Positions 20,238-27,565 of a stretch of DNA of 40,622 bases are shown in pieces. Position 1 is the first letter of the stretch, and the number at the start of each line of letters is the position of its first letter. Position numbers and translations under genes: made by a program. The stretch is from UBA7887 sp964408735 (GTDB lineage: Bacteria > Pseudomonadota > Alphaproteobacteria > UBA7887). The stretch lies in contig CAYPAX010000029.1 in assembly GCA_964408735.1 (NCBI GenBank), forward strand, positions 1 to 40,622, in the 5' to 3' direction. The notes under the pieces are model-generated. The model was not told where the DNA came from. It was given only the letters and a program-made list of their open reading frames with translations, and did no database searches.

Positions 20238-20501
20238 TGGTCCAAATCTGACATATGGGACCCATAGGATCGCCTCTGCCGTCGCTTCGCTAGAAAGGTG
20301 CGTGCCGGCGATGCCGGTCCATCGGCAAACGTGCCTGACGACGCGAGGCGGCGTCAGAGGCACCCTATGGGCGGCCGTTCACGCCCACCGGCGTCGTTGC
20401 GCGGTCCTTGCGATGGACCCGCATCGCGGCGCACCGCGCGCCTAACCGGTGGGCGCGGACGACCGTCCTATGGGTACCATATGTCAGATTTGGACCACTA
20501 G
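20234..20501. mobile_element. 268-bp MITE-like element with 36-bp terminal inverted repeats
   Basis: The ends 20234-20269 and 20466-20501 are inverted repeats matching at 35 of 36 positions, beginning CTAGTGGTCCAAATCTGACA. No transposase fits inside. CTAG stands at both outer edges and may be a target-site duplication, as is typical of elements that insert at CTAG/TA (IS630-like). Two further inverted repeats lie inside: 20316-20324 with 20411-20419 (GGTCCATCG), and 20382-20391 with 20446-20455 (CGCCCACCGG). The latter two pairs cross, so they cannot form one simple hairpin. Its edges supply the TAG stops of both flanking convergent genes. The family link is inferred from the target and the lack of coding sequence. 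Confidence 0.72.
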
Positions 20502-21136
20502 CTGGCGGCCGGAAGCAGGTGGCCGATGCGGGCTTCGATATCCGCCGGCTCTTCAAGAAATTGGCAGCCCATGCCCGCCGTTTCGAGACGCACGGCGCGC
20601 ACGGACATGGCGCCGAAGCGGCCGATCGTGAGCGAGAAATTGGTGGGCTCCACCAAGGGCGTTTCGCTGCGCACGTATACGCCGCCGCGGGAGATGTTTT
20701 GGATCTTGCAGATCACTTCGGCACCTTCGAAGTGGAACGAGGCGCCCAGCAGGACGAGGCGGCGCGGGTGCTCCCGCAAGTCGGAAACATTGTCCTGCGC
20801 GGCCAGCAACCGCTCCACGACCACAGCGACCGTGTTCGTATCCTCGCGAAAGGCGATGCCGTGCTTGCCCTCGTTGCTGCGCACCAGGATTGCCTGCAAG
20901 GGCGCATTGCCGTCTATGCGGATGGCGAATTCGCCCGCGGGGCTGAACGGGCGATCGATCTCGACCAGCGCGCCACCGCGGGAAATATTGAGCACTTGGC
21001 CCTCGAACATCTCGCCGCCGGCTTCGAGCATCGCCGGTGCGAAAATGGCACTGCGGCGGTGCTGTTGCAGGTCCCGGCGTGGCGCAACCAGTGGCGAGTC
21101 GCTGCTGCCAAGCACTTTGGATTTCAAAAAAGTCAT
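20498..21136 (-). CDS. Tandem PilZ domain protein
   Basis: A 212-residue protein with two PilZ-like domains, which bind cyclic di-GMP in many bacteria. The first (about 20-105) has basic HRRS followed by QVLNISRGGALVEID. The second (about 115-205) has HPRRLVLLGASF followed by KIQNISRGGVYVRSE. Each follows the RxxxR plus (D/N)xSxxG plan, although the arginine spacing is not fully canonical, so binding by both is uncertain. No enzymatic or membrane domain is fused. The stop TAG comes from the right end of the inverted-repeat element. It may control motility, adhesion or export of the glycan made by the convergent operon, which is an inference from position. Confidence 0.85.
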   Translation of the reverse strand: MTFLKSKVLGSSDSPLVAPRRDLQQHRRSAIFAPAMLEAGGEMFEGQVLNISRGGALVEIDRPFSPAGEFAIRIDGNAPLQAILVRSNEGKHGIAFREDTNTVAVVVERLLAAQDNVSDLREHPRRLVLLGASFHFEGAEVICKIQNISRGGVYVRSETPLVEPTNFSLTIGRFGAMSVRAVRLETAGMGCQFLEEPADIEARIGHLLPAAS

Positions 21137-21170
21137 TAAGCTTGCGTCCGCTCCCCTCAGCCTGGTTCAT

Positions 21171-21176
21171 AGTATA
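21171..21176 (-). promoter_or_regulatory. Candidate -10 element (TATACT) for the PilZ gene
   Basis: On the minus strand TATACT lies about 35 bases upstream of the PilZ start in an AT-rich part of the 125-bp divergent spacer. No good -35 match is seen at the usual distance, so this is weak. Confidence 0.25.
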
Positions 21177-21223
21177 GCTACATTGGATATAAGGGTATTC
21201 CCTCACTTGACCAGATGGGTAAA

Positions 21224-21239
21224 TGTGACGGTCGACACA
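21224..21239. promoter_or_regulatory. CRP-like imperfect palindrome upstream of the GFA gene
   Basis: TGTGACGGTCGACACA pairs with itself at 12 of 16 positions and differs from TGTGA-N6-TCACA by one base. It ends 22 bases before the GFA start codon. Role inferred. Confidence 0.3.
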
Positions 21240-21261
21240 GACTTGATTTTGGGAGACTGCC

Positions 21262-21765
21262 ATGCGCCTGGACGGGTCTTGCAGCTGCGGCGCGGTCCGC
21301 TTCCACCTGGAGTCCGAGACCCCGTATCCGTTTAACCGCTGCTATTGCACGGTCTGCCGCAAGAGCGGTGGTGGCGGAGGATATGCCATAAATATTATGG
21401 GCTTATCCGATGATTTTGAAGTGGAGGGAGAGGAGAATGTCTCGGTTTACCGAGCCTCGGGCGAGATCGTCGAGGGCGGCGCGGAGGCTGACGGGCTGAG
21501 CTATATGCGGCGGCATTTCTGTGGCCGCTGCGGCAGCGCCCTGTGGGCATCCGATTCGCGCTGGCCCGATTGGCTCTATCCCCTGGCCTCGGCGATCGAC
21601 ACGCCCTTGCCGCGTCCGCCCGAATCGGAGGTTGTGCATCTGATGCTTGGCTCTGCGCCCGACTGGGCACGGCCGCATGAGAGCGCTGCCGGGGCGCGGT
21701 TCGATGGCTATCCCGAAGAAGCCATTGTCGATTGGCATCGTCAACGCGGCTTGCTCAGCGAATAG
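21262..21765 (+). CDS. GFA family (CENP-V fold) zinc protein
   Basis: A 167-residue protein of the Gfa/DUF636 family. It shows the expected zinc-binding cysteines: CSCGAVRF near the N-terminus, CYCTVCRKSGG about residues 31-41, and FCGRCGSALW about 91-100. Founding members were described as glutathione-dependent formaldehyde-activating enzymes, but most members, including this one, have no proven substrate. It is slightly longer than many single-domain members. It is divergently placed from the PilZ gene and convergent with rpmG across a strong hairpin. Confidence 0.87.
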   Translation: MRLDGSCSCGAVRFHLESETPYPFNRCYCTVCRKSGGGGGYAINIMGLSDDFEVEGEENVSVYRASGEIVEGGAEADGLSYMRRHFCGRCGSALWASDSRWPDWLYPLASAIDTPLPRPPESEVVHLMLGSAPDWARPHESAAGARFDGYPEEAIVDWHRQRGLLSE

Positions 21766-21781
21766 CGTTCCCCAAACGCGA

Positions 21782-21808
21782 CGACGGCGGCCGTGGCGGC
21801 CGCCGTCG
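21782..21808. terminator. GC-rich hairpin between convergent GFA and rpmG genes
   Basis: CGACGGCGGCC (21782-21792), loop GTGGC, then the exact complement (21798-21808): an 11-bp perfect stem in the 71-base convergent spacer. No T run follows on either strand, so it may be a bidirectional but weak or Rho-assisted terminator. Confidence 0.5.
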
Positions 21809-21836
21809 CGGGATCAGGTATGCGTGCTATCGCGCG

Positions 21837-22004
21837 CTACTTGATCTTGCCTTCCTTGTACATGACGTGCTTGCGCGCCACGGGATCGTATTTCTTGATC
21901 TCCATCTTGCCCGTCATGTTGCGCGGGTTCTTCTTGGTCACGTAGAAATGACCGGTTCCGGCGCTGCTGTTGAGACGGATCTTGATGGTAGCGGGCTTTG
22001 CCAT
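21837..22004 (-). CDS. rpmG: 50S ribosomal protein L33
   Basis: A 55-residue ribosomal protein with the standard sequence MAKPATIKIRLNSSAGTGHFYVTKKNPRNMTGKMEIKKYDPVARKHVMYKEGKIK pattern. It is the cysteine-free form, so it does not need zinc. The ATG at 22004 gives the normal N-terminus. A longer frame from 22079 would add 25 unrelated residues. It lies divergent from the rhodanese gene and is convergent with the GFA gene. Confidence 0.97.
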   Translation of the reverse strand: MAKPATIKIRLNSSAGTGHFYVTKKNPRNMTGKMEIKKYDPVARKHVMYKEGKIK

Positions 22005-22136
22005 GACTGCGCGCGGCGCCAGGGCGCCGCCTCCAGGTGCGATTTGCCGCGAACATAACCGTGCGCCGGGGCCTGTCAAGTCCCGCGTCGCCGGGCGATC
22101 TTGCTATGATGTGCCAAACAGCCAAAGGATGACAGG

Positions 22137-22562
22137 ATGACCGGAAGTGCCTATGCGGGTGACATTAGCCCAAGCGAAGCCTGGGAGATGCTGACGAAGG
22201 AGCCGGCTGCGGTTCTGGTCGACGTGCGCACGCCCGCCGAATGGGGCTATGTCGGGCGTCCCGACCTCACTGGTCTTGCCAAGGAGACACAGCTCGTGCC
22301 GTGGCAGCTGGGGCCGGGCATGGGCAAGAATGCCGACTTTCTCGATGGCGTCTGCGCCTTGGCCGATAGCAACGACGCGCCGCTGCTGTTCCTCTGCCGC
22401 TCGGGCGTGCGCTCGCAGAATGCCGCAATGGCGGTCACGGCGGCCGGTTTCACGCGCTGCTACAACATAACCGGCGGTTTCGAAGGCAATAAGGACGGGA
22501 ACGGCCAGCGCGGCACGCTTGAGGGCTGGAAGGTGGACGGTCTGGCATGGACGCAAGACTGA
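22137..22562 (+). CDS. Single-domain rhodanese
   Basis: A 141-residue rhodanese. PAAVLVDVRTPAEWGYVGRPD is the substrate-entry block. The active-site loop is CRSGVRS (about residues 90-96), with the catalytic cysteine present, so it should be able to carry a persulfide. TGGFEGNKDGNGQRG closes the domain. No signal peptide is seen, so it acts in the cytoplasm. Its stop overlaps the start of the next exported-protein gene (TGATG). That ties it to the AAA+/release-factor fusion two genes on. Confidence 0.9.
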   Translation: MTGSAYAGDISPSEAWEMLTKEPAAVLVDVRTPAEWGYVGRPDLTGLAKETQLVPWQLGPGMGKNADFLDGVCALADSNDAPLLFLCRSGVRSQNAAMAVTAAGFTRCYNITGGFEGNKDGNGQRGTLEGWKVDGLAWTQD

Positions 22563-23305
22563 TGCGCCGGCCCATCGCGGCAGCGTTATGCCTGACCCTC
22601 CTTGCTGCAAGCCACAGCGCGGCTGCCGCAATCACCTGTGCCGAGCCTCTCGGCCATCATGTCGTCGCCGAGACCTTCACCTGCCCGCTCGGCGGCGAGA
22701 GCTTCGAGGGTCTGGTATTGGGAACCCATTCGACGTTCGGCGCCCATTACGACCTTGAGCCCGTATCCTACATGCCGTTTCCCAGACCGCTGCCGGTCTG
22801 CCCCAACGGTTTCGTCATCTACAAGGAAAGCTTCTCCGAGGCTGAACTGGAAAGCGCGGCGGCAATTATCGACACCGCCGACTATCGCGCGGCCATGGAG
22901 GGCCATACCACCTACTATCTCTTTGCCTTGATGACGGACGCCATGGGCGATCTCGACGGCGAGCTGTGGGCGATATACCTCCAGGCGACCTGGCAGGCGG
23001 ATCAATGCGCGCCGCAACACTACGCGGACTATGCGGCCGCTGCGCGTGCCGCGATCGAGGCCAAACAGGGCGCTGCCGACGTTGCCGGCAACTTTCGCGT
23101 TACCCTGCAATTTCTGGTAGCCAATTTGCATCGTCGGGTCGGAGATTTTGCTGCCGCCCGCGACGCTCTGGCGGCGATATCGCTCAGCGAAGACGACGTT
23201 CCCGATGCCGAGCGGCGGGAAAGCTTTCAGGCGATGCACGAGGAATTGCTGGGCTTCATCGACCAGGAAATCATGGAGCAGCGGCCGATTCTGGTAGGCG
23301 ACTGA
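22562..23305 (+). CDS. Exported protein of unknown function, DUF2225-like pattern
   Basis: A 247-residue exported protein. The chosen ATG overlaps the rhodanese stop as TGATG and gives a clean signal peptide, MRRPIAAALCLTLLAASHSAAAA. The ATG at 22547 is an alternative that adds five residues. The mature protein starts with two cysteine-containing blocks, ITCAEPLGHHVVAETFTCPLGG and PLPVCPNGFVIYKESFSEAEL. A helical region follows, resembling TPR-like packing (LQFLVANLHRRVGDFAAARDALAAISL). The cysteine blocks recall DUF2225 proteins, but I would not name it firmly. It is 29 bases upstream of the AAA+ fusion, likely its operon partner in the envelope. Confidence 0.72.
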   Translation: MRRPIAAALCLTLLAASHSAAAAITCAEPLGHHVVAETFTCPLGGESFEGLVLGTHSTFGAHYDLEPVSYMPFPRPLPVCPNGFVIYKESFSEAELESAAAIIDTADYRAAMEGHTTYYLFALMTDAMGDLDGELWAIYLQATWQADQCAPQHYADYAAAARAAIEAKQGAADVAGNFRVTLQFLVANLHRRVGDFAAARDALAAISLSEDDVPDAERRESFQAMHEELLGFIDQEIMEQRPILVGD

Positions 23306-23334
23306 GCGGCATGCCTGCTCACTGAGGGGGACCT

Positions 23335-26300
23335 TTGGAAGGCCTGCTGATCATCGCCGTCGTTGTCGCCGTGGTTCTGTTCCAGGCTGGACGCCATGTG
23401 GAGCGCCGCCGCAAGCCTGAGATCCCGGAACCGGCCGCCGCTTCGAGCGATCCGCTCTACGCTATCGCCGGCAGCCTGGACCTGTTCTTCATGGGCATGG
23501 CACAGGCGGAGGACTTGCGCTCCCAGGCCGCCTTTACGGAGGGTGTGAGCTTGCTGTGCGGGTCCGATTACGAGGCCCGCAGGGTCGCCGAATACTGGCG
23601 TGGCGACAATCCGGTCATTGCCTGCATGGCGGCCGAGGCCTTGCGCCAGAGGGGCGATGGCGCCGATGAGCGTCAGCGGATTCTCCAGGCCATCGGCAAT
23701 GCGCAACCCTGGCCGATGCATTTCGCGCTCGACTATCTTGCCGCTGCGGCTCCGCCCGACGAGCCGCTGGTCTGGCCGCTGCTGGTGCATCTGCGCGAGG
23801 CGTTCTACTGGCAGACCGTGCCGAGCTCCCTGTCGGCGCTGCTATCGGCGCGCATAGCCGGCGGCGAGGCCATCGATAGTGCGGAGGCGCTGGCCGATCT
23901 GCGCGGCGATGAGGTCACCGAGGTCCGCAGCCTCGTCTCCAAGCTCGAGCCGGACATTTGTGAGTCCCTCAACGAAGGACTCAAAGCCTGGCAGGCAGGG
24001 CGGATCGACACGACTTTGCTCGCCTCCGTCGGCAGTGTCTGGAAACCCGAAGACGGCAAGCGCGGCCTCGGTATCGTGTCCTATGCGGAACTCGAGAGCG
24101 CGGTCGAGACACTGGCCGAGCGTTTGACCAGCGAGCCGGCGCGCTCGCAGCTTCTGGTCGGCGAGCCGGGCGTCGGCAAGACCACCCTGGTGCGCGCCCT
24201 CGCCGACCGCCTGGGCGAGGACGGCTGGCTGATCTTCGTCGCCGGCTATACCGAGCTGGTCGCCGGGCAGATGTGGTGCGGCCAGTTCGAGGAGCGCATG
24301 CGCGCCCTCATCGAAACCTTGCGCGGTGGCCGCAAGGTGCTCTGGTTCGTGCCTGATTTCGATGCCCTGGTCTTTGCCGGACGGCACCAGAACAGTCGTG
24401 TCAGCGCCCTCGATACGTTGCTGCCCCATGTCCAGGTCGGCGATATCGCCATGATCGGCGAGCTGACGCCAGCGGCCTATGACCGCCTGGCCCAGCGTCA
24501 GCCCGCGGTATCCGCCGCGCTCACCGCCCATCGCGTGGCCCCCCTCGATGCCGCTGCCGCCAAGACCATCGCCCGCGAATGGCTCGAGGCCTGGTGCGAC
24601 ACCGCCGATGCGCCGGCCCTGGTCGACGAGGCCTGGGAGCTGGCGCGGCAATATGCCGGCGAGGCGGTGCCGCCGGGCAATCTGATGTCCCTGCTGACCC
24701 TTGCCCGCCAGCGTTTGGTCGCCGCCGGGGCGGGCGAGCGCCCGCGGCTCGATATCGACGTCCTGATCGAGACTTTGGCCGAGCGCAGCGGCCTGCCGCT
24801 CGGCCTGCTCGACCAGCGCCGCCATCTCGATCTCGAGTCCCTGCGCGGGCTGCTGGAGCAGCGTGTGCTGGGTCAGGCCGAGGCGGTCGATTGCCTGGTC
24901 GAGCGCGTGGCCATGATCAAGGCCGGTGTGGCGGACCCGTCGCGGCCGTCCGGCGTGTTCCTGTTCGCGGGGCCGACGGGCACCGGCAAGACCGAGCTCG
25001 CCAAGAGCCTGGCGGAATGGCTGTTCGGCTCTCCCGAGCGCATGATCCGCCTCGACATGAGCGAGTTCCAGACCCCCGACAGCCTGGTGCGCATTTTCGG
25101 TGCCGGCGAGGAGGGCGATACGGATTGCTTTATCGACCAGGTCCGCCGGCAGCCCTTTTCGGTGATCCTGCTCGACGAGTTCGAGAAGGCGCACGAGCGC
25201 ATCTGGAGCCTTTTCCTGCAGGTCTTCGATGATGGCCGCATGACCGATGCGCGCGGCATCACCACGGACTTCCGCCATTGCATCATCATTCTCACGTCGA
25301 ACCTCGGGGCCAAGATCGACAGCGGCCTCGGCCCGGGCTTCCGGCCCTCGGCAGGCGGCTTCGATGCCCAGATGGTCATGCGCGCGGTCACGGAGACTTT
25401 CGCCAAGGAATTCGTCAACCGGCTCGACCGGGTGGTGGTCTTCAACCCGCTCGACCGCGAGCTGATGCGCGGCATTCTGGAGCGGGAGTTGCGCGACGTC
25501 TTGCAGCGACGCGGCCTGCGCTCGCGCTCCTGGGCGGTGGAGTGGGACGAGGCGGCGCTCGATTTCCTGCTCGACCGCGGCTTCACGCCTGATCTGGGGG
25601 CGCGGCCCCTGCGGCGTGCCATAGAGCGCCACTTCCTGGCGCCGCTGGCGCTTGCCATCGTCGACCATACGGCGCCGGAGGGCGACCAGTTTCTCTTTGT
25701 CGGTGTCGACGGCGACAGCCTGGAGGTTCGTTTCGTCGATCCGGACGCACCCGACGAGACGCCTGAGCCCGAACCCGAGGCCGAGCCGGTCTGGACGCCG
25801 GCCAGCATTCTTGCCGAGCCCAATGGCAGCGCCGGGCAGTTCACCGTTCTGCGCGAGCGCTACCTGGCCCTGCGCGAGCATGTCGAGGATGTCCTCTGGC
25901 AAGGCCGCAAGGAGGCCTATTACACGGGCATGTCGGCGCCCGAGTTCTGGCACGATTCCGGCCGTCACCAGGTGCTGGACACCGTGGAATATATGGACCG
26001 GGTGGAGCAGGGGGTGCGCCGCGGCGGCTCGCTGATCGCGCGCCTGGAGGGCGGCGGGCGCAGCCGCTATCCGGCCGACCTGATCCGCCATCTTGCCCAG
26101 ACGCTGTTCCTGCTGGAGACCGCACGCGAGGATCTGGCACAAAACAGACCGCATGATGCCTTCCTGCTGGTCGAAGGCGACGGCAGCGATTTCGCCCGCC
26201 GCCTCGCAGCCATGTATCGCGGCTGGGCACGCGCGCGGCGCATGCGCTGCGACGTTCTCGAAGCGGCGGACGGCAAGGATGGCTTTCGGCTGCTGCTCGC

Positions 26301-26643
26301 CGTCGGCGGTTATGGCGCCCACAGCCTGTTGGCCGAGGAGACAGGCATTCACGTCTTCGAGCGTCCGCGCGAGGCCAGCAACAAAGGCTCCGACCGTGAC
26401 CATGTCCATGTCCGGGTGTTGGCCCAGCCGGTCGTGGAGGCGCCGGAGAAGCCGGAACGTCGCCGCGCCCAGGCCAAGGCCTGCCTCGATGCCGAAGGCG
26501 GCCGCGAACTCAGCGTCGTGCGCCGCTACCGCGAGCAGCCCTCACCGCTCGTGCGCGATGCCAGAGGCGGCTGGCGCAGCGGTCGCCTCGACCATGTCCT
26601 GGCGGGCAATTTCGACCTCTATGCCGCTGAGCCTGGATCTTAG
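23335..26643 (+). CDS. Membrane-anchored ClpB-like AAA+ ATPase fused to a GGQ-less release-factor (PCRF) domain
   Basis: A 1102-residue protein. The TTG start has GAGGGGGA just upstream. Residues 3-17 form a membrane helix, followed by a helical region to about 250. The first AAA+ domain has Walker A GEPGVGKT (276-283) and a GQFEER box, but Walker B reads VLWFVPDFD (335-343), lacking the Asp-Glu pair. The second AAA+ domain is intact: GPTGTGKT (546-553), LLDEFEKAH (612-620), TSN (654-656), arginine finger R696 and GARPLRR (755-761). Its GYVG-type pore loop is shortened to FGAGEEG. Residues about 838-1030 resemble the RF2 PCRF domain (FARRLAAMYRGWARARRM, AEETGIHVFERP). The SPF codon-reading and GGQ regions are missing. 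The tail (1061-1098) matches the RF2 C-terminus. Roles are inferred. Confidence 0.88.
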   Translation: MEGLLIIAVVVAVVLFQAGRHVERRRKPEIPEPAAASSDPLYAIAGSLDLFFMGMAQAEDLRSQAAFTEGVSLLCGSDYEARRVAEYWRGDNPVIACMAAEALRQRGDGADERQRILQAIGNAQPWPMHFALDYLAAAAPPDEPLVWPLLVHLREAFYWQTVPSSLSALLSARIAGGEAIDSAEALADLRGDEVTEVRSLVSKLEPDICESLNEGLKAWQAGRIDTTLLASVGSVWKPEDGKRGLGIVSYAELESAVETLAERLTSEPARSQLLVGEPGVGKTTLVRALADRLGEDGWLIFVAGYTELVAGQMWCGQFEERMRALIETLRGGRKVLWFVPDFDALVFAGRHQNSRVSALDTLLPHVQVGDIAMIGELTPAAYDRLAQRQPAVSAALTAHRVAPLDAAAAKTIAREWLEAWCDTADAPALVDEAWELARQYAGEAVPPGNLMSLLTLARQRLVAAGAGERPRLDIDVLIETLAERSGLPLGLLDQRRHLDLESLRGLLEQRVLGQAEAVDCLVERVAMIKAGVADPSRPSGVFLFAGPTGTGKTELAKSLAEWLFGSPERMIRLDMSEFQTPDSLVRIFGAGEEGDTDCFIDQVRRQPFSVILLDEFEKAHERIWSLFLQVFDDGRMTDARGITTDFRHCIIILTSNLGAKIDSGLGPGFRPSAGGFDAQMVMRAVTETFAKEFVNRLDRVVVFNPLDRELMRGILERELRDVLQRRGLRSRSWAVEWDEAALDFLLDRGFTPDLGARPLRRAIERHFLAPLALAIVDHTAPEGDQFLFVGVDGDSLEVRFVDPDAPDETPEPEPEAEPVWTPASILAEPNGSAGQFTVLRERYLALREHVEDVLWQGRKEAYYTGMSAPEFWHDSGRHQVLDTVEYMDRVEQGVRRGGSLIARLEGGGRSRYPADLIRHLAQTLFLLETAREDLAQNRPHDAFLLVEGDGSDFARRLAAMYRGWARARRMRCDVLEAADGKDGFRLLLAVGGYGAHSLLAEETGIHVFERPREASNKGSDRDHVHVRVLAQPVVEAPEKPERRRAQAKACLDAEGGRELSVVRRYREQPSPLVRDARGGWRSGRLDHVLAGNFDLYAAEPGS

Positions 26644-26918
26644 CTGCCGTCTGCCTCGTCGGGGGTTTGCGTGGTGAGGGAGAGGGCGTGCAGGCCGGCG
26701 GCGAATTCGTCGGCGAGCAGGCCGTTGATCAGGCGCTGGCGCTCGATGCGGGATTGACCCGCAAAAGCAGCGGCCACGATGCGGACGCGAAAGTGGCTGT
26801 CGCCGCCCGGGCGCGAGCCGGCGTGGCCCGCATGCATATGCGATTCATCGACAATATCGAGCACCGCCGGCGACAGGGCTTCGCTGATCTTTTCGCGTAT
26901 GGATTCGCCGATCGTCAT
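26640..26918 (-). CDS. bolA: BolA family protein
   Basis: A 92-residue BolA-fold protein (MTIGESIREKISEALSPAVLDIVDESHMHAGHAG...). The conserved histidine region HMHAGHAG and the FxVxIV strand (FRVRIVAAAFAGQSRIERQRLI) mark the family. BolA proteins bind iron-sulfur clusters with monothiol glutaredoxins and may act in cluster trafficking or regulation. I used the ATG at 26918. The frame continues upstream to 27548 antisense to the J-protein gene and is not coding. Its stop TAA overlaps the stop TAG of the AAA+ fusion by four bases. Confidence 0.95.
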   Translation of the reverse strand: MTIGESIREKISEALSPAVLDIVDESHMHAGHAGSRPGGDSHFRVRIVAAAFAGQSRIERQRLINGLLADEFAAGLHALSLTTQTPDEADGS

Positions 26919-26969
26919 GATCCTGTTCCTTGCCTTGTCTCGCGCCCGCAACCTCGTCATATTGGCCCT

Positions 26970-27527
26970 ATGAAGGGCTCGAGAGCAACACGACAGCGGG
27001 GCGCGCGTTCCTGGTTCGGGGAGAGCGTGGTAACCGCGCGCGGCTGCGAATGGCCCGACTGTACGGAGATGGGCGATTATCGGGCGCCGAAGTCGCCGAA
27101 TGCGTTGCGCGAATACCGCTGGTTCTGCCTCGATCACGTGCGCGAATACAACAAGGGTTGGGACTATTTCGCCGGTCTGGACGAGGATGCGATCGAGTTT
27201 ATTCGCCGCCGCGACACGGTATGGCACCGGCCGACCTGGCCGCTTGGCGCGCGTATCCGCAACGGCGCGGACGATAGGCGGGATCCCTTCGGTTTCTTCG
27301 CGGATGGTGGCGAGGCGGCGGCGCCGCGCCCCGACACGCCGCGCGACAACGCCCTTGCCCAACTGGGGCTCGACAGGGATGTTACCCTGGCGGAGCTCAA
27401 AAGCCGCTATAAGGCGCTTGTCAAGCGCCACCATCCCGATGCAAATGGCGGCAGCAAGGCCTCTGAAGAACGTATCAAAAGCATCAACGAGGCCTATACC
27501 TATTTGCTCAATGCTGCCGGTGCATAG
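26970..27527 (+). CDS. J-domain protein with N-terminal zinc-knuckle-like region
   Basis: A 185-residue co-chaperone. The C-terminal J domain (about 127-183) has the HPD triad at 155-157 (VKRHHPDANGG) and should stimulate DnaK ATP hydrolysis. The N-terminal half is specific to this alphaproteobacterial group. It has CEWPDCTEMGDYRAPK and WFCLDHVREYNKGWDYF, where C26, C31, C53 and a nearby His could bind a metal. ATG 26970 begins directly after the divergent bolA promoter region. The BolA/J-protein pair upstream of cobS is a conserved order, so it may serve cobaltochelatase assembly, although that is an inference. Confidence 0.92.
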   Translation: MKGSRATRQRGARSWFGESVVTARGCEWPDCTEMGDYRAPKSPNALREYRWFCLDHVREYNKGWDYFAGLDEDAIEFIRRRDTVWHRPTWPLGARIRNGADDRRDPFGFFADGGEAAAPRPDTPRDNALAQLGLDRDVTLAELKSRYKALVKRHHPDANGGSKASEERIKSINEAYTYLLNAAGA

Positions 27528-27565
27528 CCGGCACTCCGAACACACCAATTAGGACGGACCGAAGT

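Noticed and set aside
23842..26409. 855-codon open frame on the minus strand antisense to the AAA+ fusion
   Set aside because: It has no family motifs and follows the codon-position GC pattern of the plus-strand gene, which has clear AAA+ and PCRF motifs.
26380..26500. Possible sequencing frameshift explaining the missing GGQ domain in the AAA+ fusion
   Set aside because: The frame continues without interruption into a segment matching the RF2 C-terminus, and no GGQ is seen in other frames here, so a true deletion is more likely.
26919..27548. Upstream extension of bolA to a 302-residue protein
   Set aside because: It runs antisense to the J-protein gene and carries no motif; BolA proteins are about 80-110 residues.
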